From Kushneria avicenniae (GTDB lineage Bacteria > Pseudomonadota > Gammaproteobacteria > Pseudomonadales > Halomonadaceae): DNA of 64,000 nucleotides. Every line of letters starts with the position of its first letter. Positions within the stretch are counted from its first letter, which is position 1. Made by a program: the position numbers and the translations under genes. The stretch covers positions 310,001 through 374,000 of the forward strand of contig NZ_FOLY01000004.1 in NCBI RefSeq assembly GCF_900112585.1, in the 5' to 3' direction. The notes below the pieces were generated by a model. The model ran no database searches. It was not told the origin of the DNA and was given only the letters and a program-made list of their open reading frames with translations. This document shows positions 26,912 through 35,543 of the stretch, one piece after another.

Positions 26912-27286
26912 TTATTCGGCCTGAGGGCTTGCATCCGCCATGCAGCGCTCGAAATCCTCAAAGTGAACGGCGACGGAACAGCGGGTCTGATGCTCGACAC
27001 GGCGATAGCGCGCCACCAGCTCCTGACCGAGCGGTGTCAGATGCGCGCCACCATGAGAGGCACCGCCCTTGCTGGAGCACACGAGAGGCTGCTGGAAGGC
27101 CGCATTGAGCGCATCGATCAGATGACGCGTCTTGCGATAGCTGATACCGGTGCGCCTGGACGCCGCCGAAATGGATCCGGTGTCATGGATGGCTTCCAGC
27201 AGATCGATCTTGCCCGGGCCCAGCACCAGACCGCCGTCAAACACCAGACGCAGCTTCGTTTGCGGACGGGACATGTCGATGGTCAT
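26912..27286 (-). CDS. modE: ModE-type regulator, DNA-binding domain only
   Basis: A 124-residue protein matching the N-terminal winged-helix domain of ModE: GKIDLLEAIHDTGSISAASR, then GISYRKTRHLIDALNAAF and GGAHLTPLGQELVARYR. E. coli ModE is about 260 residues with two C-terminal molybdate-binding TOBE domains; here they are absent and the gene stops normally. Short ModE forms are known in other bacteria. It must either sense molybdate through a partner or act constitutively. GGAGG precedes the ATG; modA is 132 bp downstream on the same strand. Confidence 0.85.
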   Translation of the reverse strand: MTIDMSRPQTKLRLVFDGGLVLGPGKIDLLEAIHDTGSISAASRRTGISYRKTRHLIDALNAAFQQPLVCSSKGGASHGGAHLTPLGQELVARYRRVEHQTRCSVAVHFEDFERCMADASPQAE

Positions 27287-27583
27287 GACGCCTCCATCTC
27301 CTCGGGAATAACAAAGCCATTGTTATATCACGCACTCTTGCATGGCTGCATGACAGAGCGATGGACCGGGAAATAAAGCACTCTATTCATTAAAAATTAC
27401 ATTAATAAATTATCACATTAAAAAAATATTACACCTTGTTTTCATGCAGTTACTTCCATTTCGCAATTTTGTTTCGCCGTTATTTCCCTTTCACGATTTG
27501 TATTCCAACGCGGTGCCAACCAAACTTTTTGTCGGCAGGTCACAGGATCTGTCGAGACATCTTCCTGGGACAGGAGAAACACG
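27287..27583. other. Intergenic region with an AT-rich block
   Basis: The 297-bp divergent gap between modE and a small exported-protein gene holds a strikingly AT-rich segment at about 27375-27435, rich in ATTA and TTAA. It is likely an upstream promoter element or a binding region for an H-NS-like protein. CAGGAGAAA just before 27584 is the ribosome-binding site of the small gene. No RNA gene recognised. Confidence 0.5.
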
Positions 27584-27889
27584 ATGAAAGCAACATGGCT
27601 TGCCCCCTTTGTACTGGCACTGGCCGCCACCCCCGCGTTGGCCAGCGACATGGATACCGATACCGACGACGGTCAAATGCAGGACAGTCAGATGCAGCAG
27701 AGCACCAGCTCTGATAGCACGCACTCGGGCATGAACAGTGACACCTCCGATCACGACGGCCAGATGACGGATCAGAACGACCGCATGGACGCCGACGGTG
27801 ACATGGATACCGACGACGCCAGTCTGGAGCAGGGAACGCAAAGAGACAGCGACATGCGCCTGGAAAAGGACAACGACACCGATACCTGA
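27584..27889 (+). CDS. Small exported Asp- and Met-rich acidic protein
   Basis: A 101-residue protein not recognised as a known family. Residues 1-21 form a clear signal peptide (MKATWLAPFVLALAATPALA). The mature part, about 80 residues, is very low complexity: Asp, Met, Ser, Thr, Gln, with repeated DGQM, DMDTD and SD. DADGDMDTDD near residue 70 resembles a calcium-loop spacing of acidic residues. It has no Cys and is strongly acidic, so it is probably disordered and may bind cations. A strong GGAGAAA ribosome-binding site supports expression. It lies between the mod genes and the iron cluster. Confidence 0.75.
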   Translation: MKATWLAPFVLALAATPALASDMDTDTDDGQMQDSQMQQSTSSDSTHSGMNSDTSDHDGQMTDQNDRMDADGDMDTDDASLEQGTQRDSDMRLEKDNDTDT

Positions 27890-28046
27890 TCCATACGGAG
27901 CGCAGCTCCCGTGCTACGCTCTATCGACGTGAGAACCAGCAGCATACGGATGACTTCGGCCCTTCCAGAACCGCCGATGCCGAAGGCACTGACAGCAACA
28001 CTTAAGCGGTCTCGGACATCGCCGTCCGTTTACCCCTGGATAAAGA

Positions 28047-28080
28047 AAACAGCCTCCCGATCGGGAGGCCGTTTCATGAC
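28047..28080 (-). terminator. Terminator of the first yncE-like gene
   Basis: GCCTCCCGATCGGGAGGC (28052-28069) is a perfect 18-bp palindrome. On the minus strand it is followed by TGTTTTCTTT, so it ends the gene whose stop is at 28107. The plus strand has only CGTTT, so it may also stop the small exported-protein gene weakly. Confidence 0.8.
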
Positions 28081-28106
28081 AGGCGAGGCGCTTGACGCCG
28101 TCGGCA

Positions 28107-29258
28107 TCAGGGCTTGATACGGATCACGCTGTCAAGCTTGTCAGTCTGATGGTTCTCATCCAGTTCCTGTTTCAGGGAAACGTAGGCACCGGAAGCATCC
28201 GAGATCGCGGCCAGGCTGTTGGGCATCAGCGGCGTCTTGATGGTATCGATCAACTCGTGGCTGTCTCGATCAAAGAGGGTCACCGTTTTTGCCTTGCGAT
28301 TGGTCACATACAGACGATCACCTTCCAGCATCAGCGCCAGCGTGCCGTCACCGCTTTTCAGCGTGTCCACAACCTCGCCATTTTCAGTGTCCAGCACCGT
28401 GACGTCGCCGCTGTTGGAATTGGTAACGTAGAGCTGATGCTTCTCGCCATCAAGCGCCAGATTCAGCGGGCCGTCACCGCCGGTAGGCCACTGAGCGATG
28501 ATTTTGTGGCTGTCCATGTCGACCACGCGAACGGCGTTATCCTTCATGGTCGAGACATAAAGACGCTTGTTGTCGTGATCCACGGCAAGACCGGTGGCCC
28601 AGACCCCAAACCCTTCGATGGTATCGGTCAGGGTCAGATCTTCGCCGTTAATGACCCACAATACGCTCTTGTCGCCCACACCGGTCACATAGAGCGTGTT
28701 GCTCTGCTCATCGATATGAAGCTGGCGCGGGTTGGGACCAAAGACGTCATTCTTTTTCGCTTCGGCCTTTTCAGCATCGGTGGCAAGTGCCAGATGACGA
28801 GTACTGTTGTCATCCAGATTAATGGCGGTCACGCTCTGATCCAGCGTATGGCCGACAAACAGCGTATGCGTTTTCTCGTTGAGCGCCAGACCGAAGGGCT
28901 TTTGATCCAGCTTGATGGTCTTCTGGATTTCCAGCGTCTGCGGATCAAGCTTGAAAATGCTACCGCCGTCGGCCTCACCGTAATTATCGCTGGCGCCCTC
29001 GCCGAAGCCCTGTGCGGCAGCCACATAAATGGCCTGCTGCGACGGACTGAAGACCAGCTCATAAAGACCCTCTCCCACCTCTTTCTGAGCCACGATGTGA
29101 TCGGAAACGCTCTGCTGCCTGGCACCCTGCTGCTCGGCACCCTGCTGTTGGGACGGCTGCTCGCCGGCGACTGCCCAGGGGGCCGACAGGGTCACGATGC
29201 CGAGCGCAATGAGGGCGCCCTGCAGGGCTTTAACGGTACGAAAGGGTGTTTTTGACAT
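28107..29258 (-). CDS. YncE-like periplasmic beta-propeller protein (copy 1)
   Basis: A 383-residue exported protein (signal peptide to about residue 31, APWAVAG). A seven-bladed propeller follows, with repeated strands such as GLYELVFSPSQQAIYV, KPFGLALNEKTHTLFVGHT, GLAVDHDNKRLYVSTM and MPNSLAAISDASGAYVSL. Length and pattern match E. coli YncE, including the C-terminal DSVIRI ending. YncE is iron-repressed in E. coli as I recall, and its biochemical role is unsettled. A Gln-rich linker follows the signal. A Fur-box-like site lies about 55 bp upstream. It has a same-strand paralogue upstream. Confidence 0.88.
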   Translation of the reverse strand: MSKTPFRTVKALQGALIALGIVTLSAPWAVAGEQPSQQQGAEQQGARQQSVSDHIVAQKEVGEGLYELVFSPSQQAIYVAAAQGFGEGASDNYGEADGGSIFKLDPQTLEIQKTIKLDQKPFGLALNEKTHTLFVGHTLDQSVTAINLDDNSTRHLALATDAEKAEAKKNDVFGPNPRQLHIDEQSNTLYVTGVGDKSVLWVINGEDLTLTDTIEGFGVWATGLAVDHDNKRLYVSTMKDNAVRVVDMDSHKIIAQWPTGGDGPLNLALDGEKHQLYVTNSNSGDVTVLDTENGEVVDTLKSGDGTLALMLEGDRLYVTNRKAKTVTLFDRDSHELIDTIKTPLMPNSLAAISDASGAYVSLKQELDENHQTDKLDSVIRIKP

Positions 29259-29313
29259 GATGACTTTCCAGCATTGAACAGGGTATGGAATGTGCCCCGG
29301 AGACTAGCACATG

Positions 29314-29329
29314 AATGCAAACGATTCTC
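29314..29329. promoter_or_regulatory. Fur-box-like site upstream of yncE-like copy 1
   Basis: AATGCAAACGATTCTC matches the reverse of the Fur consensus GATAATCATTATCATT at 12 of 16 positions. Its position, 56 bp before the start codon of the minus-strand gene, suits repression by Fe-Fur. Inference from one site. Confidence 0.55.
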
Positions 29330-29383
29330 AGGAATGACTCATGTGACGATACGCCGGCGCCGAACCTTGATCCGACTTATGAT

Positions 29384-29407
29384 ACCGGTTCAGCGTCGCG
29401 AACCGGT
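29384..29407 (-). terminator. Hairpin after yncE-like copy 2
   Basis: ACCGGTTC (29384-29391) pairs with GAACCGGT (29400-29407) across 8 nt, immediately after the stop of copy 2. No T-run follows on the minus strand, so it is a weak terminator or an attenuating stem between the two paralogues. Confidence 0.4.
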
Positions 29408-29415
29408 CAGCCATA

Positions 29416-30519
29416 TCAGGGCTTTATCAGTGTGACCGAATTGCCGCGCTCATCGTCGGGAGCTTCCCGTGAAGCGCGATTGGTCACGAAAACATCGTGA
29501 CTGCCGGGATCGATGGCAATGCTGTTGGGGCGCGGCCCCGTTTCAAACGTTGCAATGACCTCGAGGCTTTCAGCATCCAGCACACTGACCGTTCCGGCAC
29601 CACGATTGGTGACATAGAGACGTCCGGCGTCTTCATCAAGACCGACATCCAGGGCCCCCTCGCCGGTGCTCACCCGGTGAAGGGACTTGCCGGTTTCTGC
29701 GTCGAGCACTTCCAGCTCGCCGCTTTTCTGACCGGTCACCAGCAGGTGTTGATGGCGCGAATCGAAAACGACATTGATCGCTCCCTCTATTTCCAGATCA
29801 AAGGTTTTGACAACTTCGCCGCTGTCGGTGTCGATCGCCGCGACCCGATTCTCTCCCAAAAGCGTGACATAGATACGCTGATGCTCGGTATCCAGCGCCA
29901 GTCCGGCAGGCCGCGACCCGACGTTTTTGAAGGTGTTGGCAAGCGTCATGTCGTCACCATTGACGACCCAGACCACTCCCTGATCTGCCACACCCGTCAC
30001 ATAAATCAGATTGCTGTCTTCATCCACGGCGGCCAGACGCGGCTGCGGTGGACGCTGGTCACCCTCACGGTCAGCGTCGCTCACCAGCGTCAGGGTCTTG
30101 AGAGTCTTGCCGCTTTTGGCATCCAGCGCAGTCAGTGTCCCGCCGCGGGTATCGACCATATACAGCACGTCGCGCTGCTGATCGAGCGCCAGACCGTGAA
30201 CCTGCTGATTCAGCGCGATGCGTTCGACCACTTCCAGCGTGGCGGCATCCAGACGGTAAAGATAACTTTGCGCGCCCTGATCCCGCCCGCCGGCGTCAGC
30301 CACCAGCACCTGGCGGGTATCAGGATCAAACACCAGCTCGTAGAGGCTGCCGCCAAGCTGGACATTCTTGCTGATATGAACGCCTGACTGTGTCTGGGCA
30401 CTGCCGCCCTGATCAGACTGTGCTACTGCCGGATTGAAAACGCTGGTGCCCAGCAGGACAACCATTGCTCCTGCTGCAACCATGGCAGCCCCCTGCCGCG
30501 AACCCCCTCGCTTGCGCAT
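29416..30519 (-). CDS. YncE-like periplasmic beta-propeller protein (copy 2)
   Basis: A 367-residue exported protein, paralogous to the next gene downstream on the strand. The ATG at 30519 yields a normal signal peptide (basic MRKRGGSRQ, hydrophobic core, cleavage near AVAQ) with AAGGGAA upstream; a start at 30606 would bury the signal. Blade motifs include GGSLYELVFDPDTRQVLVAD, GLALDQQRDVLYMVDT, GLALDTEHQRIYVTLLG and RPNSIAIDPGSHDVFV. Divergent from the siderophore receptor, sharing a Fur-box region. Role may be in the periplasmic phase of iron or cofactor uptake; this is inferred from context. Confidence 0.87.
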   Translation of the reverse strand: MRKRGGSRQGAAMVAAGAMVVLLGTSVFNPAVAQSDQGGSAQTQSGVHISKNVQLGGSLYELVFDPDTRQVLVADAGGRDQGAQSYLYRLDAATLEVVERIALNQQVHGLALDQQRDVLYMVDTRGGTLTALDAKSGKTLKTLTLVSDADREGDQRPPQPRLAAVDEDSNLIYVTGVADQGVVWVVNGDDMTLANTFKNVGSRPAGLALDTEHQRIYVTLLGENRVAAIDTDSGEVVKTFDLEIEGAINVVFDSRHQHLLVTGQKSGELEVLDAETGKSLHRVSTGEGALDVGLDEDAGRLYVTNRGAGTVSVLDAESLEVIATFETGPRPNSIAIDPGSHDVFVTNRASREAPDDERGNSVTLIKP

Positions 30520-30613
30520 GATGTTGTCTATTCCCTTGAGATGGTGGAGTCGGCTGTCCGCATAAAACGATGCCGTGCTTTTGACTGTTATCAGGCTTAA
30601 CCGCATGTTTCTT

Positions 30614-30638
30614 AAGTAAAGTTAAAATCGCTTTACTT
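30614..30638. promoter_or_regulatory. Inverted repeat abutting the Fur box
   Basis: AAGTAAAG (30614-30621) and CTTTACTT (30631-30638) are perfect 8-bp arms separated by 9 bp. They end one base before the Fur box. The layout suggests a second regulator of the divergent receptor and propeller genes, for example a ferric-siderophore-responsive activator. Inference. Confidence 0.5.
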
Positions 30639-30657
30639 GAAAATGATAATAATTAAC
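30639..30657. promoter_or_regulatory. fur box: Fur box between yncE-like copy 2 and the receptor gene
   Basis: GAAAATGATAATAATTAAC matches the 19-bp Fur consensus GATAATGATAATCATTATC at 16 positions. It lies 111 bp upstream of the receptor ATG and 120 bp upstream of the divergent propeller gene, so it can repress both when iron is sufficient. Confidence 0.8.
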
Positions 30658-30767
30658 ATTGCGCTTCGTAACAATGCACCGATAACAAAAACTTTCAACA
30701 TGCCATAAACGAGATCGGCTTGATGAGCCGTTCACGATCGACACGACATTAAAGGGAACAATCAGGG

Positions 30768-33050
30768 ATGCCACGTTCAACGTCAGGTCACACCACGACG
30801 CTTGCCATTGCGCTGGCGGTTTCTACGCCCATGTTTTATGCAAGCCCGGTTCTGGCGGCTGCTCAACCTGCAGTCAACTCGCATCAGCAGCTTGAAAGCG
30901 CGGCCACCACGGCCGATGCCCCTGCACCGGCCGTCACTGTTGAAGACACTGACGATCTGGGAGAGATGGTGGTACTGGGCACTGCCGAGCAGACGCTCAA
31001 GCAGGCACCGGGGGTCTCGATCATCACCAGCGAAGATATCGAAAAACGACCGCCAGCCAATGACCTCTCCGAGATCATCCGTCGCATGCCGGGCGTCAAC
31101 CTCACCGGCAACAGCGCCTCAGGTCAGCGTGGCAACAACCGCCAGATCGACATTCGCGGCATGGGGCCGGAAAACACTCTGATCCTGATTGATGGCAAGC
31201 CGGTCAGCTCGCGCAATTCGGTCCGTTACGGCTGGCGCGGTGAGCGAGATTCCAGAGGCGATACCAACTGGGTGCCACCGGAAATGGTCGAGCGCATCGA
31301 GGTGCTGCGCGGTCCGGCCGCAGCGCGATATGGCTCTGGTGCCGCCGGCGGAGTAGTCAACATCATCACCAAACGCGCTACCGAACAGTGGATGGGGTCT
31401 GTCACCACCTTCACCAGTACGCCCACCAATAGCGAGGAAGGGGCAACCAGACGTGCCAATTTCAACCTGGCCGGACCGCTGACCAATGATCTGAGCCTTC
31501 GACTGTACGGCAGTGCCAACAAGACCGACGCCGACGATACCGATATCAACGCGGATGTCCTTGATGACGGCACGTTGAATCCATCGGCCGGCCGTGAGGG
31601 CGTTCGTAATCGTGATATCAATGCATTGCTCTCCTGGCAGGCGACCGAAGACCAGCTGCTGGACCTTGAGATGGGCTATTCGCGTCAGGGCAACATCTAT
31701 ACCGGCGACTCGCAAAACAACAATCGCAACGAGCTGACCGAAGGCCTCGCAGAGGACGGTGCTGAAACCAACCGCCTCTATCGACAAAATGTGGCGCTCA
31801 CCCATACCGGCCATTGGCAGGATATGGATACGCGTGTCACAGCGCAGTATGAGCGCACCCGCAATACGCGCCTGCAGGAAGGCACTGCAGGCTCAGGAGA
31901 GGGACGCATCAACGATCCCGATAATTTTGTCAGCAACGAGCTGAACAGTTATCGACTCAGTGCCGAAGCAGACTACTATACAGACCGCTTTTTCGATCAG
32001 GTCATTACCTTCGGCAGCGAATGGAATCGCGATACGCTGGAAGACCCCAGCAATACCAATCAGAGCTTCGGAGAGACCGGTAGCCTGGCCGGTTTTGCCC
32101 CCAATGGTGATGACAAGACCAGTGCCGAACTCGGCGGCGTTTATGTTGAAGACAACATCGAGCTGCGTCCGGGCACCATTGTCACACCGGGGTTACGCTT
32201 TGATCATCACAGCGAAGCCGGCAGCAACTGGAGCCCAAGCCTGAATGCCTCTCAGGAGCTCAGCGATCACGTCACGCTCAAGGCGGGTGTAGCACGCGCC
32301 TTCAAGGCGCCCAACCTCTATCAGACCAACCCCAACTATCTGCTCTATTCGCGCGGCAACGGCTGTGCCATCGGCTCACAGAACTCCTGTTATCTGGTCG
32401 GTAACGAAGACCTCGACGCCGAGACCAGCATCAACAAGGAGATCGGGATCGAGTACCGAAACGATGATCTGGTCGCGGGACTGACGTACTTCCGTAACGA
32501 CTACAAGGACAAGATCGTCTCCGGACTCGACCCTGTTGCGGTGACCGGTGGCGGCACGGATGTGCTGCAATGGCGCAATGCCGAACGCGCCGTGGTTCAG
32601 GGGCTGGAGGGCAACCTGCAGATTCCGTTGACCGACAGCCTTTTGTGGAGCAATAACGTCACGTACATGATCGAGTCCGAAGATCGCGAAACCGGCGACC
32701 CACTCTCCATCATTCCGGAGTTCACGCTCAACTCCACGCTGGACTGGACCATCAATGACCGGCTCAACACGCAGCTCTACTGGACGGCCTACGGCAAACA
32801 GGAAGGCCCCTCACAGCCGATCAATCGTCTGGGGGAGAGAACCGGCGTCAATGATGATAGCCTCTCGCCCTATAGCATCGTAGGCTTCAACGTGGGCTAC
32901 ACCTTCAATGACCATCTGCGCGGCAGCTTTGGCGTCAACAACCTGTTCGACAAGCGTCTTTACCGCGAAGGCAACAGCAGCAACGCCGGGGCTGCGACCT
33001 ACAACGAGCCGGGGCGCGCGATCTATTCATCGCTGACCGCCTCGTTCTGA
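30768..33050 (+). CDS. TonB-dependent catecholate siderophore receptor (FepA/PfeA type)
   Basis: A 760-residue outer-membrane receptor. A signal peptide (to about residue 31) and acidic linker lead to a TonB box-like stretch DLGEMVVLGTAEQ, a plug domain (about 70-210: PPANDLSEIIRRMPGVNL, MGPENTLILIDGKPV, MVERIEVLRGPAAARYGSGA) and a 22-strand barrel ending in Phe (SSLTASF). The motifs DTNWVPPEMVERI and NYLLYSRGNGC with a later Cys match ferric-enterobactin receptors. It should import ferric catecholate siderophores with TonB-ExbBD energy, which are not in the window. Followed 88 bp later by a siderophore esterase gene. Confidence 0.92.
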   Translation: MPRSTSGHTTTLAIALAVSTPMFYASPVLAAAQPAVNSHQQLESAATTADAPAPAVTVEDTDDLGEMVVLGTAEQTLKQAPGVSIITSEDIEKRPPANDLSEIIRRMPGVNLTGNSASGQRGNNRQIDIRGMGPENTLILIDGKPVSSRNSVRYGWRGERDSRGDTNWVPPEMVERIEVLRGPAAARYGSGAAGGVVNIITKRATEQWMGSVTTFTSTPTNSEEGATRRANFNLAGPLTNDLSLRLYGSANKTDADDTDINADVLDDGTLNPSAGREGVRNRDINALLSWQATEDQLLDLEMGYSRQGNIYTGDSQNNNRNELTEGLAEDGAETNRLYRQNVALTHTGHWQDMDTRVTAQYERTRNTRLQEGTAGSGEGRINDPDNFVSNELNSYRLSAEADYYTDRFFDQVITFGSEWNRDTLEDPSNTNQSFGETGSLAGFAPNGDDKTSAELGGVYVEDNIELRPGTIVTPGLRFDHHSEAGSNWSPSLNASQELSDHVTLKAGVARAFKAPNLYQTNPNYLLYSRGNGCAIGSQNSCYLVGNEDLDAETSINKEIGIEYRNDDLVAGLTYFRNDYKDKIVSGLDPVAVTGGGTDVLQWRNAERAVVQGLEGNLQIPLTDSLLWSNNVTYMIESEDRETGDPLSIIPEFTLNSTLDWTINDRLNTQLYWTAYGKQEGPSQPINRLGERTGVNDDSLSPYSIVGFNVGYTFNDHLRGSFGVNNLFDKRLYREGNSSNAGAATYNEPGRAIYSSLTASF

Positions 33051-33138
33051 TGTCCTGACGACTGAAGGAAGATCGCGCCGTCGGAGCAAATGCCCGGCGG
33101 CGTGGTCATAGGGATAACACACATCGCCAAGAGCCCCC

Positions 33139-34119
33139 ATGACACAGCATCACCCCTGCGATGGCACCAGACGCCGATTGCTCAAGGGCGCCACCACAAC
33201 GGCCCTCATGAGCCTGATGCCCGGCACGTTTCTCTCCTTTCCCGCTGCCGCGCGCCCGGGCCCCGACTTCAATCAGCCGCTGCCGCCGGGCATCGTCGAA
33301 GAGGGGTCAAACGTCTACGATTTCCGGGTGCACCGCCTGGCCAGTACCGATGGACAGCGTCACTACCGCATCACCGTGGCCATCCCCAAAAAGACGCCGC
33401 CCGAGGCCGGCTATACGCCGATCTATCTGCTTGACGGCAACGCCGCTCTGGCAACGCTGGACGAACAGCACCTCAAGGCGATGGACACCGCCACTCCGCC
33501 GGTGCTGGTGGCGCTGGGCTACGATACGGATGCCCGTTTTGATGTCGAGGCGCGCCAGTGGGACTACACCCCGAAACGCACGGACCAGCCGCCCATCGTC
33601 AACGACCGCCATCCCGAACGCCGCGGCGGCGGTGCCGACGATTTCATCAAGCTGCTCGATGACACCATCATGGCGGAGGCCGAGCGCGACCTGCCCATCA
33701 ACACGTCCCGGCGCGCCATCTGGGGTCACTCCTTTGGCGGGCTGTTTGTTCTGCACACGCTTTTTACCCGCCCTTCGCTGTTCGATCACTGGTATGCGGC
33801 CAGCCCCTCGCTCAGCTGGAACGGCTATCAGGTCGTTGCCGAAGCGGGTCGGTTTCAATGGCCGTCGGATCAGCCAGGCAGCGCACTTTTGATGCGCGGC
33901 GACGCCGAACTCCAAAACCGTGGCCCCTACTCCAACGGCGGCAGCGACAAGGAAATCAACGACCAGCTACGAGGTCTGGCACAACAGATGGACCGGTTAT
34001 CCGGCTTTGAGGCACGCTTTGAAGTGCTTGAAGGGATGGGGCATGGCGCCGCGCTGGCGCGCTCGCTCAAGCTGACGCTCTCGGACATCAGCGGTGCGAC
34101 CCTGACATCACCGGCCTGA
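33139..34119 (+). CDS. Periplasmic siderophore esterase (IroE/PfeE type)
   Basis: A 326-residue alpha/beta hydrolase with an N-terminal twin-arginine signal (TRRRLLKGATTTALMSLMPG), so it is probably exported folded by Tat. The nucleophile elbow is GHSFGGLF and the catalytic His is in EGMGHGAALA; YTPIYLLDGNAAL is an early family motif of the enterochelin-esterase-like group. It would hydrolyse the trilactone of enterobactin-like ferric siderophores after entry, releasing iron. Same strand and 88 bp after the receptor, matching the pfeA-pfeE arrangement of Pseudomonas. The Shine-Dalgarno is weak (AAGAG). Confidence 0.9.
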   Translation: MTQHHPCDGTRRRLLKGATTTALMSLMPGTFLSFPAAARPGPDFNQPLPPGIVEEGSNVYDFRVHRLASTDGQRHYRITVAIPKKTPPEAGYTPIYLLDGNAALATLDEQHLKAMDTATPPVLVALGYDTDARFDVEARQWDYTPKRTDQPPIVNDRHPERRGGGADDFIKLLDDTIMAEAERDLPINTSRRAIWGHSFGGLFVLHTLFTRPSLFDHWYAASPSLSWNGYQVVAEAGRFQWPSDQPGSALLMRGDAELQNRGPYSNGGSDKEINDQLRGLAQQMDRLSGFEARFEVLEGMGHGAALARSLKLTLSDISGATLTSPA

Positions 34120-34135
34120 TGTGACCGATCTGACA

Positions 34136-34170
34136 GCCAGGGCCGGCTCGTCTGGCGAGCCGGCCCTGGC
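34136..34170. terminator. Long hairpin between esterase and glpT
   Basis: GCCAGGGCCGGCTCG (34136-34150) and CGAGCCGGCCCTGGC (34156-34170) form a perfect 15-bp stem with a 5-nt loop in the convergent gap. Neither strand has a T-tract. A very stable RNA end for both genes. Confidence 0.6.
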
Positions 34171-34208
34171 TATTGGCGATCCTGTCTGATGGATAGAGAA
34201 TGCCTGTC

Positions 34209-35543
34209 TCAAGCGGCGCGTTGGGTCGGCGCCTGACGAAGCGTCAGTGCCAGCAGCAAAATGGCGAGAATGCATGAGCCCACCAGCAGCGCAAAACCGC
34301 CATCCCAACCGTAATGGTCCACGGTATAGCCGACCATCGCACTGGCCGCGACCGAACCACCCAAGTAGCCGAAAAGCCCGGTAAAGCCGGCGGCGGTGCC
34401 AGCGGCCTTTTTGGGTACCAGCTCCAGCGCATGCAGCCCGATCAGCATGACCGGTCCATAGATCAAAAAGCCGATGGCGATCAGACACAGCATGTCGATG
34501 GTCGGGTTACCGGGCGGATTGAGCCAGTAAAGCACGGTGAAGACCGTGACCAGTGCCATGAAACAAATGCCGGTCGCACCGCGATTGCCGCGAAACAGCT
34601 TGTCGGAGAGCCAGCCGCACAAAAGCGTGCCGGGAATGCCCGCCCATTCATAAAGGAAATAGGCCCAGGAGGATTTGTCGACCGTAAAGTGTTTGACTTC
34701 CTGTAAATAGGTCGGTGCCCAGTCGAGCACGCCATAGCGCAGCAGATAGACAAAGACGTTGGCAAGGGCGATACACCACAGCAAGCGGTTTTTGAGCACA
34801 TGCTCGACAAAAATTTCACGGGCCGAGAACTCGCGTTCGTGGTTTTCATTGTAGCCTTCCGGATAATCGTTCCGGTACTTCTCGATCGGCGGCAAACCGC
34901 AGGTCTGTGGTGTATCACGCATGGTCAGAAGTGCAAAAACGGCAACACCAACTGCCACCGCTGCCGGCACATAAAAGGCCGAACGCCAGTCGTTGAACCA
35001 GGCCATCCCCAGAATGAAAAGCGGACCGATCAGACCTCCGCCAACGTTATGGGCCACATTCCATACGGAGACAATGCCGCCGCGCTCGCTTTTCGACCAC
35101 CAGTGCACCATGGTACGTCCGCATGGGGGCCACCCCATGCCCTGCACCCAGCCGTTGAGAAAGAGCAGCACAAACATGATGGCAATGCTGGAGGTCGCCC
35201 ACTGCGTAAAGCCGAACAGAAACATGATCAGTGCCGAACACAGAAGGCCGGCCGGCAGGAAGTAGCGTGGGTTGGAGCGATCCGACACCGCGCCCATCAA
35301 AAACTTGGATATGCCATAGGCAATCGAAACACCCGCCAGCGCCAGCCCCAGATCGCCGCGGGAATACCCCTGCTCCACCAGACTGGGGATGGCCAGAGTA
35401 AAGTTCTTGCGTACCAGATAGTAACCGGCGTAGCCGATAAAGATACCGGCAAAGATCTGCCAGCGCAGTCGCTTGTAGGTGCCGTCGATATCCGCCTCGG
35501 GAAGCGGCTTGCCAGGGCGCCCGGCCTTGAAGATTCCGTACAT
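34209..35543 (-). CDS. glpT: sn-glycerol-3-phosphate : phosphate antiporter
   Basis: A 444-residue MFS antiporter that imports glycerol 3-phosphate in exchange for phosphate. It is close to E. coli GlpT along its length: [17 protein letters not shown] with the substrate-binding Arg, [66 protein letters not shown] with the second Arg region, and [28 protein letters not shown] precedes the ATG. No glpQ or glpD is adjacent. Confidence 0.95.
   Translation of the reverse strand: MYGIFKAGRPGKPLPEADIDGTYKRLRWQIFAGIFIGYAGYYLVRKNFTLAIPSLVEQGYSRGDLGLALAGVSIAYGISKFLMGAVSDRSNPRYFLPAGLLCSALIMFLFGFTQWATSSIAIMFVLLFLNGWVQGMGWPPCGRTMVHWWSKSERGGIVSVWNVAHNVGGGLIGPLFILGMAWFNDWRSAFYVPAAVAVGVAVFALLTMRDTPQTCGLPPIEKYRNDYPEGYNENHEREFSAREIFVEHVLKNRLLWCIALANVFVYLLRYGVLDWAPTYLQEVKHFTVDKSSWAYFLYEWAGIPGTLLCGWLSDKLFRGNRGATGICFMALVTVFTVLYWLNPPGNPTIDMLCLIAIGFLIYGPVMLIGLHALELVPKKAAGTAAGFTGLFGYLGGSVAASAMVGYTVDHYGWDGGFALLVGSCILAILLLALTLRQAPTQRAA

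Noticed and set aside
24007-27300. Molybdenum-cofactor riboswitch in the mod region
   Set aside because: Leaders of modA and modE are short and no long conserved stem structure was seen.
25718-27376. A 552-codon plus-strand open frame antisense to modB, modA and modE
   Set aside because: It crosses three recognised genes and the gaps between them; composition is that of a shadow frame.
28092-29255. A 387-codon plus-strand frame antisense to the first yncE-like gene
   Set aside because: The minus-strand product is a clear propeller with signal peptide; the antisense frame mirrors its codon bias.
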